Notes: generated by a model not told the origin, from the sequence alone. A stretch of 64,000 nt of DNA from Armatimonadota bacterium (GCA_016125185.1 WGMG01000001.1:496001-560000); one strand, 5' to 3'; counted from the stretch's first letter, positions 1-9,085 are shown. Program-made: numbers and translations.

Positions 1-87
1 ACGTGGGTTCTAGTTTCACTCCTGGTCGTCGCGGTGGCCGCCAATCTTTTTGAGCGGTCGCACCGCAGCGCCCTCGAACCGGCCTAA
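1..87 (+). CDS. C-terminal fragment of a membrane protein (5' end outside window)
   Basis: Frame 1 is open from the first base to a TAA at 85-87 and encodes the last 28 residues of a protein. They read as a hydrophobic transmembrane helix (a WVLVSLLVVAVAANLF core) followed by a short basic, polar tail, so the C-terminus is probably cytoplasmic. The stop overlaps the stop of the convergent sensor-kinase gene by two bases. Too little remains to name a family. It does not look like an outer-membrane TolC-type factor, so the RND pump downstream has no visible outer-membrane partner here. Confidence 0.5.
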   Translation, partial: TWVLVSLLVVAVAANLFERSHRSALEPA

Positions 88-1649
88 CCCTTGGGTAGAG
101 TGACCTTGATCCGGGTTCCTCTGCCCACTTCGCTTTCGACTCCGATTGCGCCGTGGTGAGCACGGACGATTGCCTCGCAAATCGCCAGTCCCAGTCCGCT
201 GCCGCCGGTCTCCGAGCTTCTCGATTCATCGATGCGATAGAACCGTTCGAACAAGTGGGGCAGATGGCTTGCGGCGATGCCCTTCCCTCGATCAACGACT
301 TCGATCACGACAGTTTCGCGATCTTCTCGAACGAAAACTTCAACGGGCGTTTTGCTCTCCGAATGCACGAGGGCGTTACCAACAAGATTGATCACAACGC
401 GCCCAATCTGCTCGGCTTGTCCGTTGGCGAAAATGGGAGATTGGGGCACGTTCAGTTCCACTCGATCCTTTGCGTTCGGGACCGACCGGATCGCTTCGGT
501 CACCGCCTCGCACAGATCAAAAGATGCGGGCGCTTCATTGAGTTTTCCGGCATCGGCCCGCGCAAGAAGCAGCAGATCGCGAACGATGGAGGTCATTTGA
601 TCGGCGGCAAAGTCGATATCGCTCACTAGGGTTCGGTGGTCGTCGGAGAGGTTATCGCCGAGCATAATTCCCGTGTTGGCCTTCACGATCGTCAGTGGGG
701 TCTTCAGTTCGTGCGAGGCGTCGGCGGTAAAGCGGCGCTGCTGCTCCACGGTGCGCCGTAGCGCGTCGGCCGTGTCGGTCTGCTGGCGATAAAGCGACTC
801 CAATCGTCCCAGCATCCGGTTCAATGTCTCCGCCAACGAGGCAAATTCGTCTCGACCCAAGACCGCCAGACGCTCGCCAAAGCCCATCCCTTCGATGCGA
901 ACCGCGTCTTGGTTAAGTTGACCAAGCGGCTGAAGGAATTTCGAGACTAACACCAGGGTCGCAAGCCCACCAAGGAGGATGCCAACCGGAATGCCCACCA
1001 CGATCAAGAGCCATCGGAGGTTCTGCAAGGCCGCCAGAGCCGAGCCGATGGGCGCGGCAACCTGCACAACCTCGTTGATCTTCCCCTGCCTGTAGGTCGG
1101 TGCGCTATAGACTCGGACGGGCTCGCCGTTGCGCAAGACGGTTGTGAATCCCGGTTTCCCTTTGGCCGCCATCTCAAAGCCGATGGGATCGTAAACGTCA
1201 TTCTTGTGCTCTTCGAACGAGGCAACGGCGAAGTTGATCGGTGCGGCCCACTCCTCGTTGGACTTCGAGTGGGAGGTCAGCATCTGATCGGGAGGCCCGC
1301 TGTTGCCTGAAGAACCGTTCTTGCCTGGTGGCCCTCCATTGGGCGGACCATCGCTAGCGAATGGTCCACCGTCATCGGGTGGCGGGCCGTCGAAAGAGGG
1401 TCCCTTATCGTTGGATTGTCTTGGTGATGAGGAATTGCCCGGCCCGCGACCATCGGGCGGCAGAACCGACGAAGCAAAATGGGCTCCGCGCCGCTTCAGG
1501 TCATTCTCGATATTACTGAGCAGGGCGTGACGGAAGAGTTGGTCGGCGACGATCCCGAACGCTAGCAGAAGCGCCATGATGACGAGCATCGATGTCGCCA
1601 AAAGGCGAACCCGCACCGAATGCAGGCGGCTTCGGTCAGAGGTCATCAT
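84..1649 (-). CDS. Two-component sensor histidine kinase (CusS/EnvZ-like architecture)
   Basis: 521 aa membrane kinase. Visible order: transmembrane helix about 14-36; an extracytoplasmic sensor loop about 40-212; second transmembrane helix about 213-236; HAMP about 237-290; HisKA with phospho-acceptor His313 in FTADASHELKTPL; HATPase_c with N-box Asn421/Asn425, DRGKGI near 453 and GGSGLGLAI at 482-490. The sensor loop holds an unusual Pro/Gly/Asp/Asn-rich stretch (about 62-122). The start overlaps the end of the upstream response-regulator gene by 14 nt, so the two are translationally coupled. Its position opposite a heavy-metal RND efflux operon suggests periplasmic metal sensing. The family call is firm; the ligand is inference. 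Confidence 0.93.
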   Translation of the reverse strand: MMTSDRSRLHSVRVRLLATSMLVIMALLLAFGIVADQLFRHALLSNIENDLKRRGAHFASSVLPPDGRGPGNSSSPRQSNDKGPSFDGPPPDDGGPFASDGPPNGGPPGKNGSSGNSGPPDQMLTSHSKSNEEWAAPINFAVASFEEHKNDVYDPIGFEMAAKGKPGFTTVLRNGEPVRVYSAPTYRQGKINEVVQVAAPIGSALAALQNLRWLLIVVGIPVGILLGGLATLVLVSKFLQPLGQLNQDAVRIEGMGFGERLAVLGRDEFASLAETLNRMLGRLESLYRQQTDTADALRRTVEQQRRFTADASHELKTPLTIVKANTGIMLGDNLSDDHRTLVSDIDFAADQMTSIVRDLLLLARADAGKLNEAPASFDLCEAVTEAIRSVPNAKDRVELNVPQSPIFANGQAEQIGRVVINLVGNALVHSESKTPVEVFVREDRETVVIEVVDRGKGIAASHLPHLFERFYRIDESRSSETGGSGLGLAICEAIVRAHHGAIGVESEVGRGTRIKVTLPKG

Positions 1650-2313
1650 CCACTCGCATCACGTAACCATAGCCCACGACCGTATGGATGAGAGGCTTCT
1701 CGAACCCTGCGTCAACCTTCTGCCTCAGCTTTCGGATGAAGGCGTCGACAATGTTCGACGAACCCAGGTCATTTCCCCAAATCCGCGAAGTGATCACATC
1801 TCGCGTCAGTGTGCGACCTTCGTTGACTGCTAACGCTTCGAGCAAGTCGTACTCGCGCGGCGTTAAAGCGATGACCTGCCCAGCTCGATCCACAGTGCGC
1901 GTTGTCCGGTCTATCGAGAGATCACCGACGGTCAGTAACGATCCCTTTTGAATTTTGTCGCGCCGGTACAAAGCCTCGATTCGGGCCAAAAGCTCTGCGT
2001 TATTGAATGGCTTTGGCAGGTAGTCGTCCGCGCCAAGCTTCAACCCCTTGATGCGATGCTCGACCTCTCCCATCGCGCTCAGCATCAGCACGGGCAGATT
2101 GACGCGTTGGGACCTTAGGTCCGAGACGATCTGAAATCCGCTCTTGCCCGGAAGCATCACGTCCAGCAACATCAAATCGAACGATTCGGCCCGTGCCATC
2201 TCGTACGCCTCGATGCCATGCGCCGCCCACGAAACCACATGCCCAGCATCGGTGAGGATGCGAGTAAGAGCCGACGCCAACCGCTTTTCGTCTTCCACGA
2301 CGAGGATCTTCAT
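1636..2313 (-). CDS. OmpR/PhoB-family response regulator (CusR/CopR-like)
   Basis: 225 aa from the ATG at 2313; the frame stays open upstream, but the receiver domain begins exactly at MKILVVEDE. Receiver domain about 1-115 with acidic residues Glu7/Asp8, phospho-acceptor Asp51 (LLDVMLPG) and the conserved Lys in LPKPF. A winged-helix Trans_reg_C domain (about 125-222) contains TPREYDLLEAL and ends VVGYGYVMRVDDDL. It is the first gene of the regulator-kinase pair. The divergent metal-efflux operon is the obvious target, and two CGTTCAT half-sites one helical turn apart lie between the two transcription units. Confidence 0.93.
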   Translation of the reverse strand: MKILVVEDEKRLASALTRILTDAGHVVSWAAHGIEAYEMARAESFDLMLLDVMLPGKSGFQIVSDLRSQRVNLPVLMLSAMGEVEHRIKGLKLGADDYLPKPFNNAELLARIEALYRRDKIQKGSLLTVGDLSIDRTTRTVDRAGQVIALTPREYDLLEALAVNEGRTLTRDVITSRIWGNDLGSSNIVDAFIRKLRQKVDAGFEKPLIHTVVGYGYVMRVDDDL

Positions 2314-2382
2314 GGACGTTTGCGCGCATGTTACCACCGACCGATGACGGACGTCTGGCATTCGGCTCCCGGACTTGAAACA

Positions 2383-2400
2383 CGTTCATCTGGCGTTCAT
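2383..2400. promoter_or_regulatory. Tandem CGTTCAT direct repeat, putative response-regulator operator
   Basis: CGTTCAT at 2383-2389 is repeated at 2394-2400, start-to-start 11 bp, about one helical turn. It sits in the 139-bp gap between the response regulator and the metal-efflux operon. OmpR-family regulators typically bind tandem direct half-sites of this spacing. A related TCTGGCATTC at 2354-2363 matches TCTGGCGTTC at 2389-2398 with one change. Binding is inferred. Confidence 0.5.
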
Positions 2401-2452
2401 TTGCGTACTTTCCAGGAACTTTTGCCGATGGCTTGCCATAATACAGAACTAG

Positions 2453-2830
2453 ATGGTCAAATTGGCCAAGCTGACGCGCGTGATCCTGGCGGTTTTGGTG
2501 GTCCTCACCCAAACCGGGCTTGTTCGCGTTTGCGTGAGTGCCTGCCAGACGGCCATGAAGCCCGGCATGTCCTGCTGCAAAGTGGACGCCAACGGGCATT
2601 CGAAGTGCAAGTGCCCCAAGGCAGTGAGCCGAGATACGTCGGCTCAGGCGATCGTCGCCAAGACTGATCTGCCTACCGCCCAACCGCTGGTCGCCGTGCT
2701 TCCTTCCCTCGTCGATTGGTCCTGCCCGACTCTTGGGCTCAAGCCAACCGAGGTCGTTGACCACAATCATGGTCCGCCTGATGACCCGCCGATTTTCTGT
2801 CGGCTCGGTCGCGCGCCTCCAGTCTGCTGA
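2453..2830 (+). CDS. Small secreted Cys-rich protein heading the metal-efflux operon
   Basis: 125 aa with a Sec-type hydrophobic segment (about 9-26) ending near VCVSAC, then a Cys/Lys-rich stretch (SCCK, CKCP motifs) and a proline-rich C-terminus (DDPPIFCRLGRAPPVC). I know no named domain. It starts 140 bp from the divergent response regulator, just after the CGTTCAT repeat, and precedes a YHS lipoprotein and the RND genes. An extracytoplasmic metal-handling or sensing accessory is a reasonable inference. The ATG at 2453 lacks a strong Shine-Dalgarno. Confidence 0.7.
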   Translation: MVKLAKLTRVILAVLVVLTQTGLVRVCVSACQTAMKPGMSCCKVDANGHSKCKCPKAVSRDTSAQAIVAKTDLPTAQPLVAVLPSLVDWSCPTLGLKPTEVVDHNHGPPDDPPIFCRLGRAPPVC

Positions 2831-2888
2831 CATCTCTCTGAAGATCGTCGGCCCGCTCGCACCTGCGAGCCTTGACTGGAATACAACC

Positions 2889-3263
2889 ATGAAAAACATC
2901 AAACTCATTTCGCTTTCGTCGTTCGGCCTCGTTGCCGCTATCGCCCTTTCCCTCGCCGGTTGCTCGTCTTCGTCCGAGCCTGCGGCGAACTCCTCGGCCA
3001 CGACTGCGGCTTCCACAACGCCGGATCCTAAGCCTGCCGCCAAGCCAGAAGGCGACATGAAGGCTACGCCTGTCGCTTTCACCAACGACAAGGGAGAACT
3101 TCTGTGCCCAGTCAACGGCGATGTCGTTGCCTCGCCCGATAAGGCCGCTGGATTCCAAGATTACGAAGGCAAGCGCTACTACTTCTGCTGTGCCGGATGC
3201 CCGGATAAGTTCAAGGCGGACCCGGCCAAGTACGCCGACGGCAAGGCTCTGAAGAAACTCTAA
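2889..3263 (+). CDS. YHS-domain-like lipoprotein
   Basis: 124 aa from the ATG at 2889, chosen because it gives a clean lipoprotein signal with lipobox LAGC and lipidated Cys25; the frame is open further upstream. A Ser/Ala/Pro-rich linker (about 26-55) leads to a compact YHS-like domain: LCPVNGDVV, then YEGKRYYFCCAGCPDKF, then PAKYAD. YHS domains occur in metal-efflux proteins and bind metal through the Cys pairs. It sits between the small Cys-rich protein and the RND adaptor, so a surface-tethered metal carrier feeding the pump is likely. Confidence 0.87.
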   Translation: MKNIKLISLSSFGLVAAIALSLAGCSSSSEPAANSSATTAASTTPDPKPAAKPEGDMKATPVAFTNDKGELLCPVNGDVVASPDKAAGFQDYEGKRYYFCCAGCPDKFKADPAKYADGKALKKL

Positions 3264-3285
3264 GCCCAAAACTGCGAGCAGAAGC

Positions 3286-5031
3286 ATGAAACAGGTTCTT
3301 GGTTTCGTGAAGAAGCAGTGGTTTAGCCTGCTTCTTCTCTTGGGCGTCGGTATCGGCGTCTCGTGGGTTGTCCATCACCTTCGGCCACCCGGCGCGATGA
3401 GCGTCGTCGAAGCGCAGGGCATGGACATGACCGCGATGCGCGCGCCGCTTGGCGCGTTCCCCGTCGAGATGGATAAGGTTGCCAGCCGCCTTGTGGGTGG
3501 AAGCTCGGTCTATCCGGCGACGGTGCAGGCGCTGAACGACGAGGATGTCACGGCCCGTGTGGCTGGCCTCGTCGTCGACTTGAAGGTGTACCCGGGTGAC
3601 AAAGTTCAGCCGGGACAGCTTTTGGGGCGCATCGATGCGAAGGAACTCCAGCAGAAGAGCGCGGCAGGATCGCTCGCCGCAACCGCAGCGAACCTCCAGG
3701 CTCGCGCGGCGCAATCGATGGTGAGCCAAGAAACCGCCTCGGTGGCCCGCGTCAAGGCCGAAGCCAAGACCGCCGCTGCCAAGATCGAAGAAGCCAAGGC
3801 CCTGCTTCGCTCGTCCCAATCGCGCCTGGAAGAAGCCAAGAGCGCGGTGGTGAAGAGCGAAGCCGACATCGTCGAGAGCCAGGCCAACCTGACATACGCC
3901 GAAGCCAACGTAAAGCGCAATCAGCCGCTCCTCGATGGCGGAGCGATCTCCCGCCGCGAACTGGAACAATCCGTTCGAGATCGCGATGCTGCGCAGTCGC
4001 GCGTCGATGCCGCCAAGGCTGCCAACCGGCAAGCCAAGGCCGCCGTCTCGACCGCGACGGATTCGGTTCATGCCGCCGAGGCGGCGGTTGCAACCGCCCA
4101 ATCCGATGCTCAGGCCGCCAACGTGGCCGTCAGCGAGGCCAATGCCAAGCTGGAGACGGCCCGCCAACAGGCCACCGCGCAAGGCGCAAGCGCTTCGGCC
4201 ACCGCCGCCGACGCTCAGGCTTCTCAGGACATCGCCTCGTACACCGAGCTTCGGGCTCTGTCGCGTGGCGTCGTCTCGGAGCGCGTCGTCAGCCCCGGCA
4301 CGCCGGTCCAAGCCGGACAGGTCATTCTCCGACTCAAATCAGACGCTAAACTGCGCGTCCAGGCCGACCTGCCTCAGGCGCTCGCCGGTCAGGTGCGCGT
4401 CGGTTCGCCCGCCCGAATTCGGGTCAACGGAAAGGTCTTGGAGACCAAGATTTCGAGCGTGTTCCCGTTCGTCGAGGGCAACTCAAGAACCTTCCGCGTC
4501 GAAGCGTTGGTCGATAACCCTCGCAACGGACTGGACGTCGGAAGCTACGCAGAACTCGAAGTCTTCACCCACGACCAGACGCAGGGTCTTGCCGTCCAGA
4601 ACGAGGCGATCAAGACCGCCAGCGATGGCACTCACTACGTGTGGCTCATCAAAGAGGGCGCGCCGATCCCGGATAAGGAGCGGGAGTACACCTGCACCAT
4701 GCACCCCGAGGTCTCGCACAAAGGGCCGGGTAAATGCCCGATCTGCGACATGCCTTTGGTGCCACGCGACGCCCGGGGAAGCCTGACGGTTGAGCGCCAG
4801 CCGGTTGAAATCGGCGTGAAGGATAACTCCTACACCCAAATCGTCTCGGGTCTGAAAGCAGGTGACGAAGTCACGACCCATGGCGACGCCGAATTGTTCC
4901 CCAAAGCCGCTGTGAGATCGGCCGCTGAAGCCGCCGAACCAACCGAAAAGGAATCTGAAAAGGAGCCCGCAAAGCCCGAACCGGCCATGCCGGAAGATAA
5001 GAAATCCATGCCGCCCATGGAGGGTATGTGA
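3286..5031 (+). CDS. RND efflux periplasmic adaptor (HlyD/CusB type) with heavy-metal-binding domain
   Basis: 581 aa membrane-fusion protein. N-terminal anchor about 11-31; lipoyl-like half-motifs near 75-115; a very long Ala/Lys/Glu/Gln-rich alpha-hairpin (about 120-310); beta-barrel region about 330-440. A short zinc-ribbon-like metal-binding motif follows at about 467-495 with Cys470, His473, Cys484 and Cys487 (CTMHPEV, KCPICDMPL). That motif is typical of adaptors and P-type pumps for Cu/Ag and related metals. The tail is Glu/Lys/Pro/Met-rich. Its TGA overlaps the GTG start of the RND pump gene, showing coupling. Metal identity cannot be read from sequence. Confidence 0.93.
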   Translation: MKQVLGFVKKQWFSLLLLLGVGIGVSWVVHHLRPPGAMSVVEAQGMDMTAMRAPLGAFPVEMDKVASRLVGGSSVYPATVQALNDEDVTARVAGLVVDLKVYPGDKVQPGQLLGRIDAKELQQKSAAGSLAATAANLQARAAQSMVSQETASVARVKAEAKTAAAKIEEAKALLRSSQSRLEEAKSAVVKSEADIVESQANLTYAEANVKRNQPLLDGGAISRRELEQSVRDRDAAQSRVDAAKAANRQAKAAVSTATDSVHAAEAAVATAQSDAQAANVAVSEANAKLETARQQATAQGASASATAADAQASQDIASYTELRALSRGVVSERVVSPGTPVQAGQVILRLKSDAKLRVQADLPQALAGQVRVGSPARIRVNGKVLETKISSVFPFVEGNSRTFRVEALVDNPRNGLDVGSYAELEVFTHDQTQGLAVQNEAIKTASDGTHYVWLIKEGAPIPDKEREYTCTMHPEVSHKGPGKCPICDMPLVPRDARGSLTVERQPVEIGVKDNSYTQIVSGLKAGDEVTTHGDAELFPKAAVRSAAEAAEPTEKESEKEPAKPEPAMPEDKKSMPPMEGM

Positions 5032-8000
5032 ACCAATCCAAGGGTGGGGTCGTTCGTTGGTCGGTGGACCATCCGTACGCGGTGGTGGCCCTCTTCATGG
5101 CCATCATCGTTCTCGGATGGATTTCCATCACCCATCTGATGCCGCGCCGGTTCATGCCCTACGTCGAATCTCCGCTGATCGGCATTGTCACCGAGGCTCC
5201 CGGCCTTTCGTCCGAGGAAATGGAGACCTATTTCAGCTCGCCTATCGAGCAGAAGATGGTTTCGATCCAGGACGTCCGCTACATCCGCTCTGTCAGTCAG
5301 GACGGATTCAGCATGGTCGTGCTTGAGTTTCCCTATGGCCACAATATGCAGCGGGCGTACACCGACGTCCAAGCCATGATGGAGGTCGCCAAGGGTGAAC
5401 TCCCCGCCGAAGATTCCAACCGAACCCCCAGTTTCATCGTCAAAGTCGATCCTCTTAATTTGCCCGTCCTCACATACGCCCTGACCGGTGACGAGAAAAT
5501 GGGCTGGACCAAGGCCCGCCTGCGCGACCTCGCCGACAACCAAATCCTCAACCGCTTTAAGGCCGCCAACCACAACGTCTACACCGTCACCACGTTCGGT
5601 GGGCATCGTCGCCAGGTTCAAATCCTCGCCGATCCCGTCAAGCTGAAGAGCCTCGGCCTCTCCACTCTCGACATTAAGAATACGATCGACCAATACAATG
5701 TTGCCCGCCCCGCAGGGCGCATCACTCAGACCGGCTCTGAACCCATTCTTCGCGTCGATACGCTCGCCAAAAACGCCGACACCATCGCTCACTATCCGCT
5801 GAAAGCCGATGGAACGCGCGTGGTCACCATCGGTGACGTCGCCAAGGTCACCGATACCGAGGTCGAAGAGCGTTCTGGTTACCGATTTATGAACAATGGC
5901 ATGGCGAAAGACGCCTTGGCCATCCAAATTCTGCAAAACCCCGACGCCTCCTCGCCCATCACGATCGACGCGGCCGAGAAAGTCGCCCGCCAACTCGAAA
6001 AGGACTACCCCGGCATCAAGCTAGAGGTCGCCTACAACAACGCCAGCTTCGTCGATATCCTCTTCGAGAACATGACCCACGAGCTGATCACCGCCGTGGT
6101 CCTCACGGGCCTGTTTGTCCTGCTTTTCCTCGGCGAATGGCGCGGAACCCTTATCGCCCTCACCGCGATCCCGACCTCGATGGCGATGACGTTGCTATTC
6201 ATGGCCGCGTTCGGCTTTAGCCTGAATTCTTCGACCCTCATTGGCCTGCTCATCTCCATCGGGCGCCTTGTGGACGATGCGATTATCGACATCCACGCCG
6301 TCGAGCGGCATATGCGGATGGGCAAAGACGTGCGCACCGCTACCATCGACGGCATCACCGAAGTCCGAAAGTCGGTTCTTGCTGGCACCATCGTCTTGGT
6401 TGTCGCCCTTATCCCGCTTCTGGTCTCGGGTGGCATCACGCAGCTCATGTTCGTCGGTCTCTGCTGGCCGATCATTTTCGGCGTGGCCTTCAGCTATGTC
6501 GTTTCGATGACTCTGACCTCGGTTCTCTGCTCGCGCTTCCTGCGGCATCCTGACGAGCGACGGGTCACCTGGTTTAGCCGCCTCATCCTCACCCCGTTCG
6601 ATAACGGTCTGCACCGACTCGAAAAGGGTTACGAAAACCTGATCCGCTGGTTCTTGCACCACCGGTTCGCCAACATGGTCCGCGTCCTTGTCACCGTCAT
6701 GATCGGCTTCGGGTTCTACTATTTCATCGGGAGCGAGATGATGCCTCTTGCCGACGTCGGTCAAGCCTCGGCCCAGCTCGAAATGCAGCCGGGCACCAGC
6801 TTTTCCGCCACCAAAGCCGCCGTCCGCCAGCTTGAAACCATCATGAAGGAAGAAGGGGCCGATAAGGGCTGGATCAAGAAGGCGAGTCTCGAAATCGGCA
6901 ACGAATCGGGTCCCGGCATGCCCCAAGATGTGGCCTACACCGGCTATGGAGTGCGCATGGTCAACGGCGCTTCCGGCATGCTGACCTTTTCCGACAAAGA
7001 CACCGGGCGCCCCGACGTCTGGCGTATTGTCGATCGAATTCAGAGTCGTGCAATGGCCGAGATTCCAGGCATCCGACGGCTGCAGATCAAGGAAATGGGT
7101 AGCGACGTCATGGCGACGTCCCTCGCGCCTGTCGCGTTGGTGCTCTATGGCGACGACCTCAATCAACTCTCCCACCTGGGCGAGGAAGTTCTGGACATCG
7201 CCAAAAAGGAAGTCGTCGACCCGCGCACCAAAAAGCCCGACATCGCCCAACCGTTCCTCACGTGGGAGATGACCAAGCCGACCTACACGCTGGTGGTCGA
7301 CGAAGACAAGGCCGCAGCTCACGGGCTCTCGCCCGCGATGATCTCGCAACAGGCTTACTATGCTCTGCAAGGCGGCCTCACCGAGTCGTTCTATCGCCTA
7401 CCCAACCGCCGACCGATCTCAATCCAGGTCCGCTATCAAGAGGATGCCCGCAATGACATGAGTCGGCTCGACGAGATGTATGTGACCGGCATGAAGGGCG
7501 AGCAGATTCCCTTGCGCGAACTTGTCAGGTTTGAACAGCGCAAGGCCCCGACCCTGATCGAGCACGACCAACTGCGGCGCGCCCTCAACTTCGGCGGCTA
7601 CTACCGAAAGGAAGGTCGGCCCAGCATGGACGTGACCATGGACCTCCAAATGAAGGCCCAAGCGAAGCTGAACTGGCCCCAAGGCTACGGGATCGAGGCG
7701 CGCGGCGACATGACCCAGATGATGGACTCGTTCCGTATCCTTCTCAGTGGTCTTGCCATCGCCCTCGTGCTGATGTACTTCATCCTCGTGGCCCAATTCA
7801 ACGGCTTCCTCCAGCCTTTGCAGATGATGTTCAGTCTGCCGCTGGAGCTTTCCGGTGTGTTCTTCATGTTATGGCTGATGCACCAGGCATTCAGTACCGT
7901 GTCGATCATGGGCGTCATCATCCTGAGCGGCATGGACATCGTGACGGCGATCCTCATGATCGACCTGATCTTGGAGTACCGAAAGTCCGGTGTGCCGAGG

Positions 8001-8279
8001 AATAAAGCGGTCATTCAGGCCAGCCCGCAACGGCTCCGCCCGATCCTGATGACGACGATCATCACCGTTTCGGTCATGGCCCTGATCGGCTTCCATCCCA
8101 AGTCCGGTCTGGATGCCTATCAGCCGATGGGAACCGTCATCGTCGGTGGACTCATCGCGGGAACGATCCTATCGCTGATCGATATTCCGATCATGCACAC
8201 GCTAGTGGATGATCTGATCCGATGGTTGAAGGTGCGAGTTCTGCGTCAAGATCCCAATTCGCTGGAGCCGATCGAATAA
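5028..8279 (+). CDS. RND-superfamily efflux pump, inner-membrane permease (AcrB/CusA fold)
   Basis: 1083 aa, usual size for an RND pump. It starts with GTG at 5028, overlapping the adaptor stop by 4 nt. First helix about 16-36 follows the basic N-terminus, porter domains lie between helices 1-2 and 7-8, and two blocks of membrane helices lie at about 340-515 and 895-1055. The proton-relay motif VDDAII (Val415, Asp416, Asp417) in helix 4 is intact, so the pump is probably functional. Context with the metal-binding adaptor and CusRS-like regulators points to metal export, but some relatives export organics. No outer-membrane channel gene is in the window. The gene ends one base before the convergent trmO stop. 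Confidence 0.94.
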   Translation: MNQSKGGVVRWSVDHPYAVVALFMAIIVLGWISITHLMPRRFMPYVESPLIGIVTEAPGLSSEEMETYFSSPIEQKMVSIQDVRYIRSVSQDGFSMVVLEFPYGHNMQRAYTDVQAMMEVAKGELPAEDSNRTPSFIVKVDPLNLPVLTYALTGDEKMGWTKARLRDLADNQILNRFKAANHNVYTVTTFGGHRRQVQILADPVKLKSLGLSTLDIKNTIDQYNVARPAGRITQTGSEPILRVDTLAKNADTIAHYPLKADGTRVVTIGDVAKVTDTEVEERSGYRFMNNGMAKDALAIQILQNPDASSPITIDAAEKVARQLEKDYPGIKLEVAYNNASFVDILFENMTHELITAVVLTGLFVLLFLGEWRGTLIALTAIPTSMAMTLLFMAAFGFSLNSSTLIGLLISIGRLVDDAIIDIHAVERHMRMGKDVRTATIDGITEVRKSVLAGTIVLVVALIPLLVSGGITQLMFVGLCWPIIFGVAFSYVVSMTLTSVLCSRFLRHPDERRVTWFSRLILTPFDNGLHRLEKGYENLIRWFLHHRFANMVRVLVTVMIGFGFYYFIGSEMMPLADVGQASAQLEMQPGTSFSATKAAVRQLETIMKEEGADKGWIKKASLEIGNESGPGMPQDVAYTGYGVRMVNGASGMLTFSDKDTGRPDVWRIVDRIQSRAMAEIPGIRRLQIKEMGSDVMATSLAPVALVLYGDDLNQLSHLGEEVLDIAKKEVVDPRTKKPDIAQPFLTWEMTKPTYTLVVDEDKAAAHGLSPAMISQQAYYALQGGLTESFYRLPNRRPISIQVRYQEDARNDMSRLDEMYVTGMKGEQIPLRELVRFEQRKAPTLIEHDQLRRALNFGGYYRKEGRPSMDVTMDLQMKAQAKLNWPQGYGIEARGDMTQMMDSFRILLSGLAIALVLMYFILVAQFNGFLQPLQMMFSLPLELSGVFFMLWLMHQAFSTVSIMGVIILSGMDIVTAILMIDLILEYRKSGVPRNKAVIQASPQRLRPILMTTIITVSVMALIGFHPKSGLDAYQPMGTVIVGGLIAGTILSLIDIPIMHTLVDDLIRWLKVRVLRQDPNSLEPIE

Positions 8280-8280
8280 G

Positions 8281-9081
8281 TTAGTCGGTCGGACTCCAGA
8301 CCCGAGAAAATTCGAGTTGGGCATCGCGGTCGGGAATCTTTTCAAACCCGTCCGCGACCAGCGAGGTATCCGAGTACCCCTTGCCGATCGCTTCGATCAC
8401 GACCTCCTGGTTGTGTACCCGAAAGAACAGTCGCCACGGCCCGCACGCCATGCGCCGCCGCCCATCCTTCAGTTGCAAAATGCGTCGGGTGCGGTGCGGG
8501 CTTGGGTCCACCGAGAGCAGTTCGAACGCTCGCTCGGAAAAGTCGATTCCTCTTGCCTCCAGCCAAGCTAGCTGGGCCGTGGCCGGCTCGACGACGGATA
8601 TCGAGTAACGCGGTGCCGCCGCGAGATCGGCTTCCATTGCATCGATCCAACCCATTCGGCTCTCGGGAAAGGCGTCGATGGTGCGAATGTACGGCTTGAT
8701 GTCGAGGATCGGCGTGCCATCGACCAGATCGAGCGGGCCAACCGTCAGGGTCAGGCCATCGACTCCGAGCAGTTGAACGCAGGTCAGGCCAATAGGATTG
8801 GGCCGATGCGGCGCCCGCGTGGCGAACACGCCTCGCCGCACGGCCGCTCCCCGCGGCGGAATCACGCGAGGCCGCCATGTCTGGTTGCGATGGAACCACC
8901 AAACCAGCCAAATCCGCTCGAACCCAGCGAGGTCTTGCAAGGCAAGATCGAACTTGTGCCCTTTCAATAGCTCGATTCGGTTCACCTCGCCCGATTCCGA
9001 ATTCGGCTGGTGTGGCGCGTCGAACTTTAGGGCCATGCCCGTTCGCACGTAGCCGATCGGTTCGCAGGTCAGGCGGTCCAC
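8281..9081 (-). CDS. trmO: tRNA (N6-threonylcarbamoyladenosine37-N6)-methyltransferase TrmO
   Basis: 266 aa from a GTG at 9081; an in-frame TTG at 9099 is the alternative, and the ATG between them is out of frame. The N-terminal TrmO/TsaA beta-barrel has PIGYVRTG, the RGVFATRAPHRPNPIG block that binds S-adenosylmethionine, and LDLVDGTPILDIKPY. A C-terminal TrmO_C-like part contains VDPSPHRTRRI and ends in a beta-hairpin. The family methylates N6 of t6A37 in ANN-decoding tRNAs. The start lies 4 nt after the stop of the BTAD regulator, so it is probably read from that transcript. Confidence 0.9.
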   Translation of the reverse strand: MDRLTCEPIGYVRTGMALKFDAPHQPNSESGEVNRIELLKGHKFDLALQDLAGFERIWLVWWFHRNQTWRPRVIPPRGAAVRRGVFATRAPHRPNPIGLTCVQLLGVDGLTLTVGPLDLVDGTPILDIKPYIRTIDAFPESRMGWIDAMEADLAAAPRYSISVVEPATAQLAWLEARGIDFSERAFELLSVDPSPHRTRRILQLKDGRRRMACGPWRLFFRVHNQEVVIEAIGKGYSDTSLVADGFEKIPDRDAQLEFSRVWSPTD

Positions 9082-9085
9082 GCTT

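Noticed and set aside
2000-3115. 371-residue minus-strand frame across the regulator promoter
   Set aside because: It spans the divergent promoter and overlaps two genes with clear domains in other frames.
6195-7370. 391-residue minus-strand frame inside the RND pump gene
   Set aside because: Shadow of a gene with intact RND motifs; no recognisable domain.
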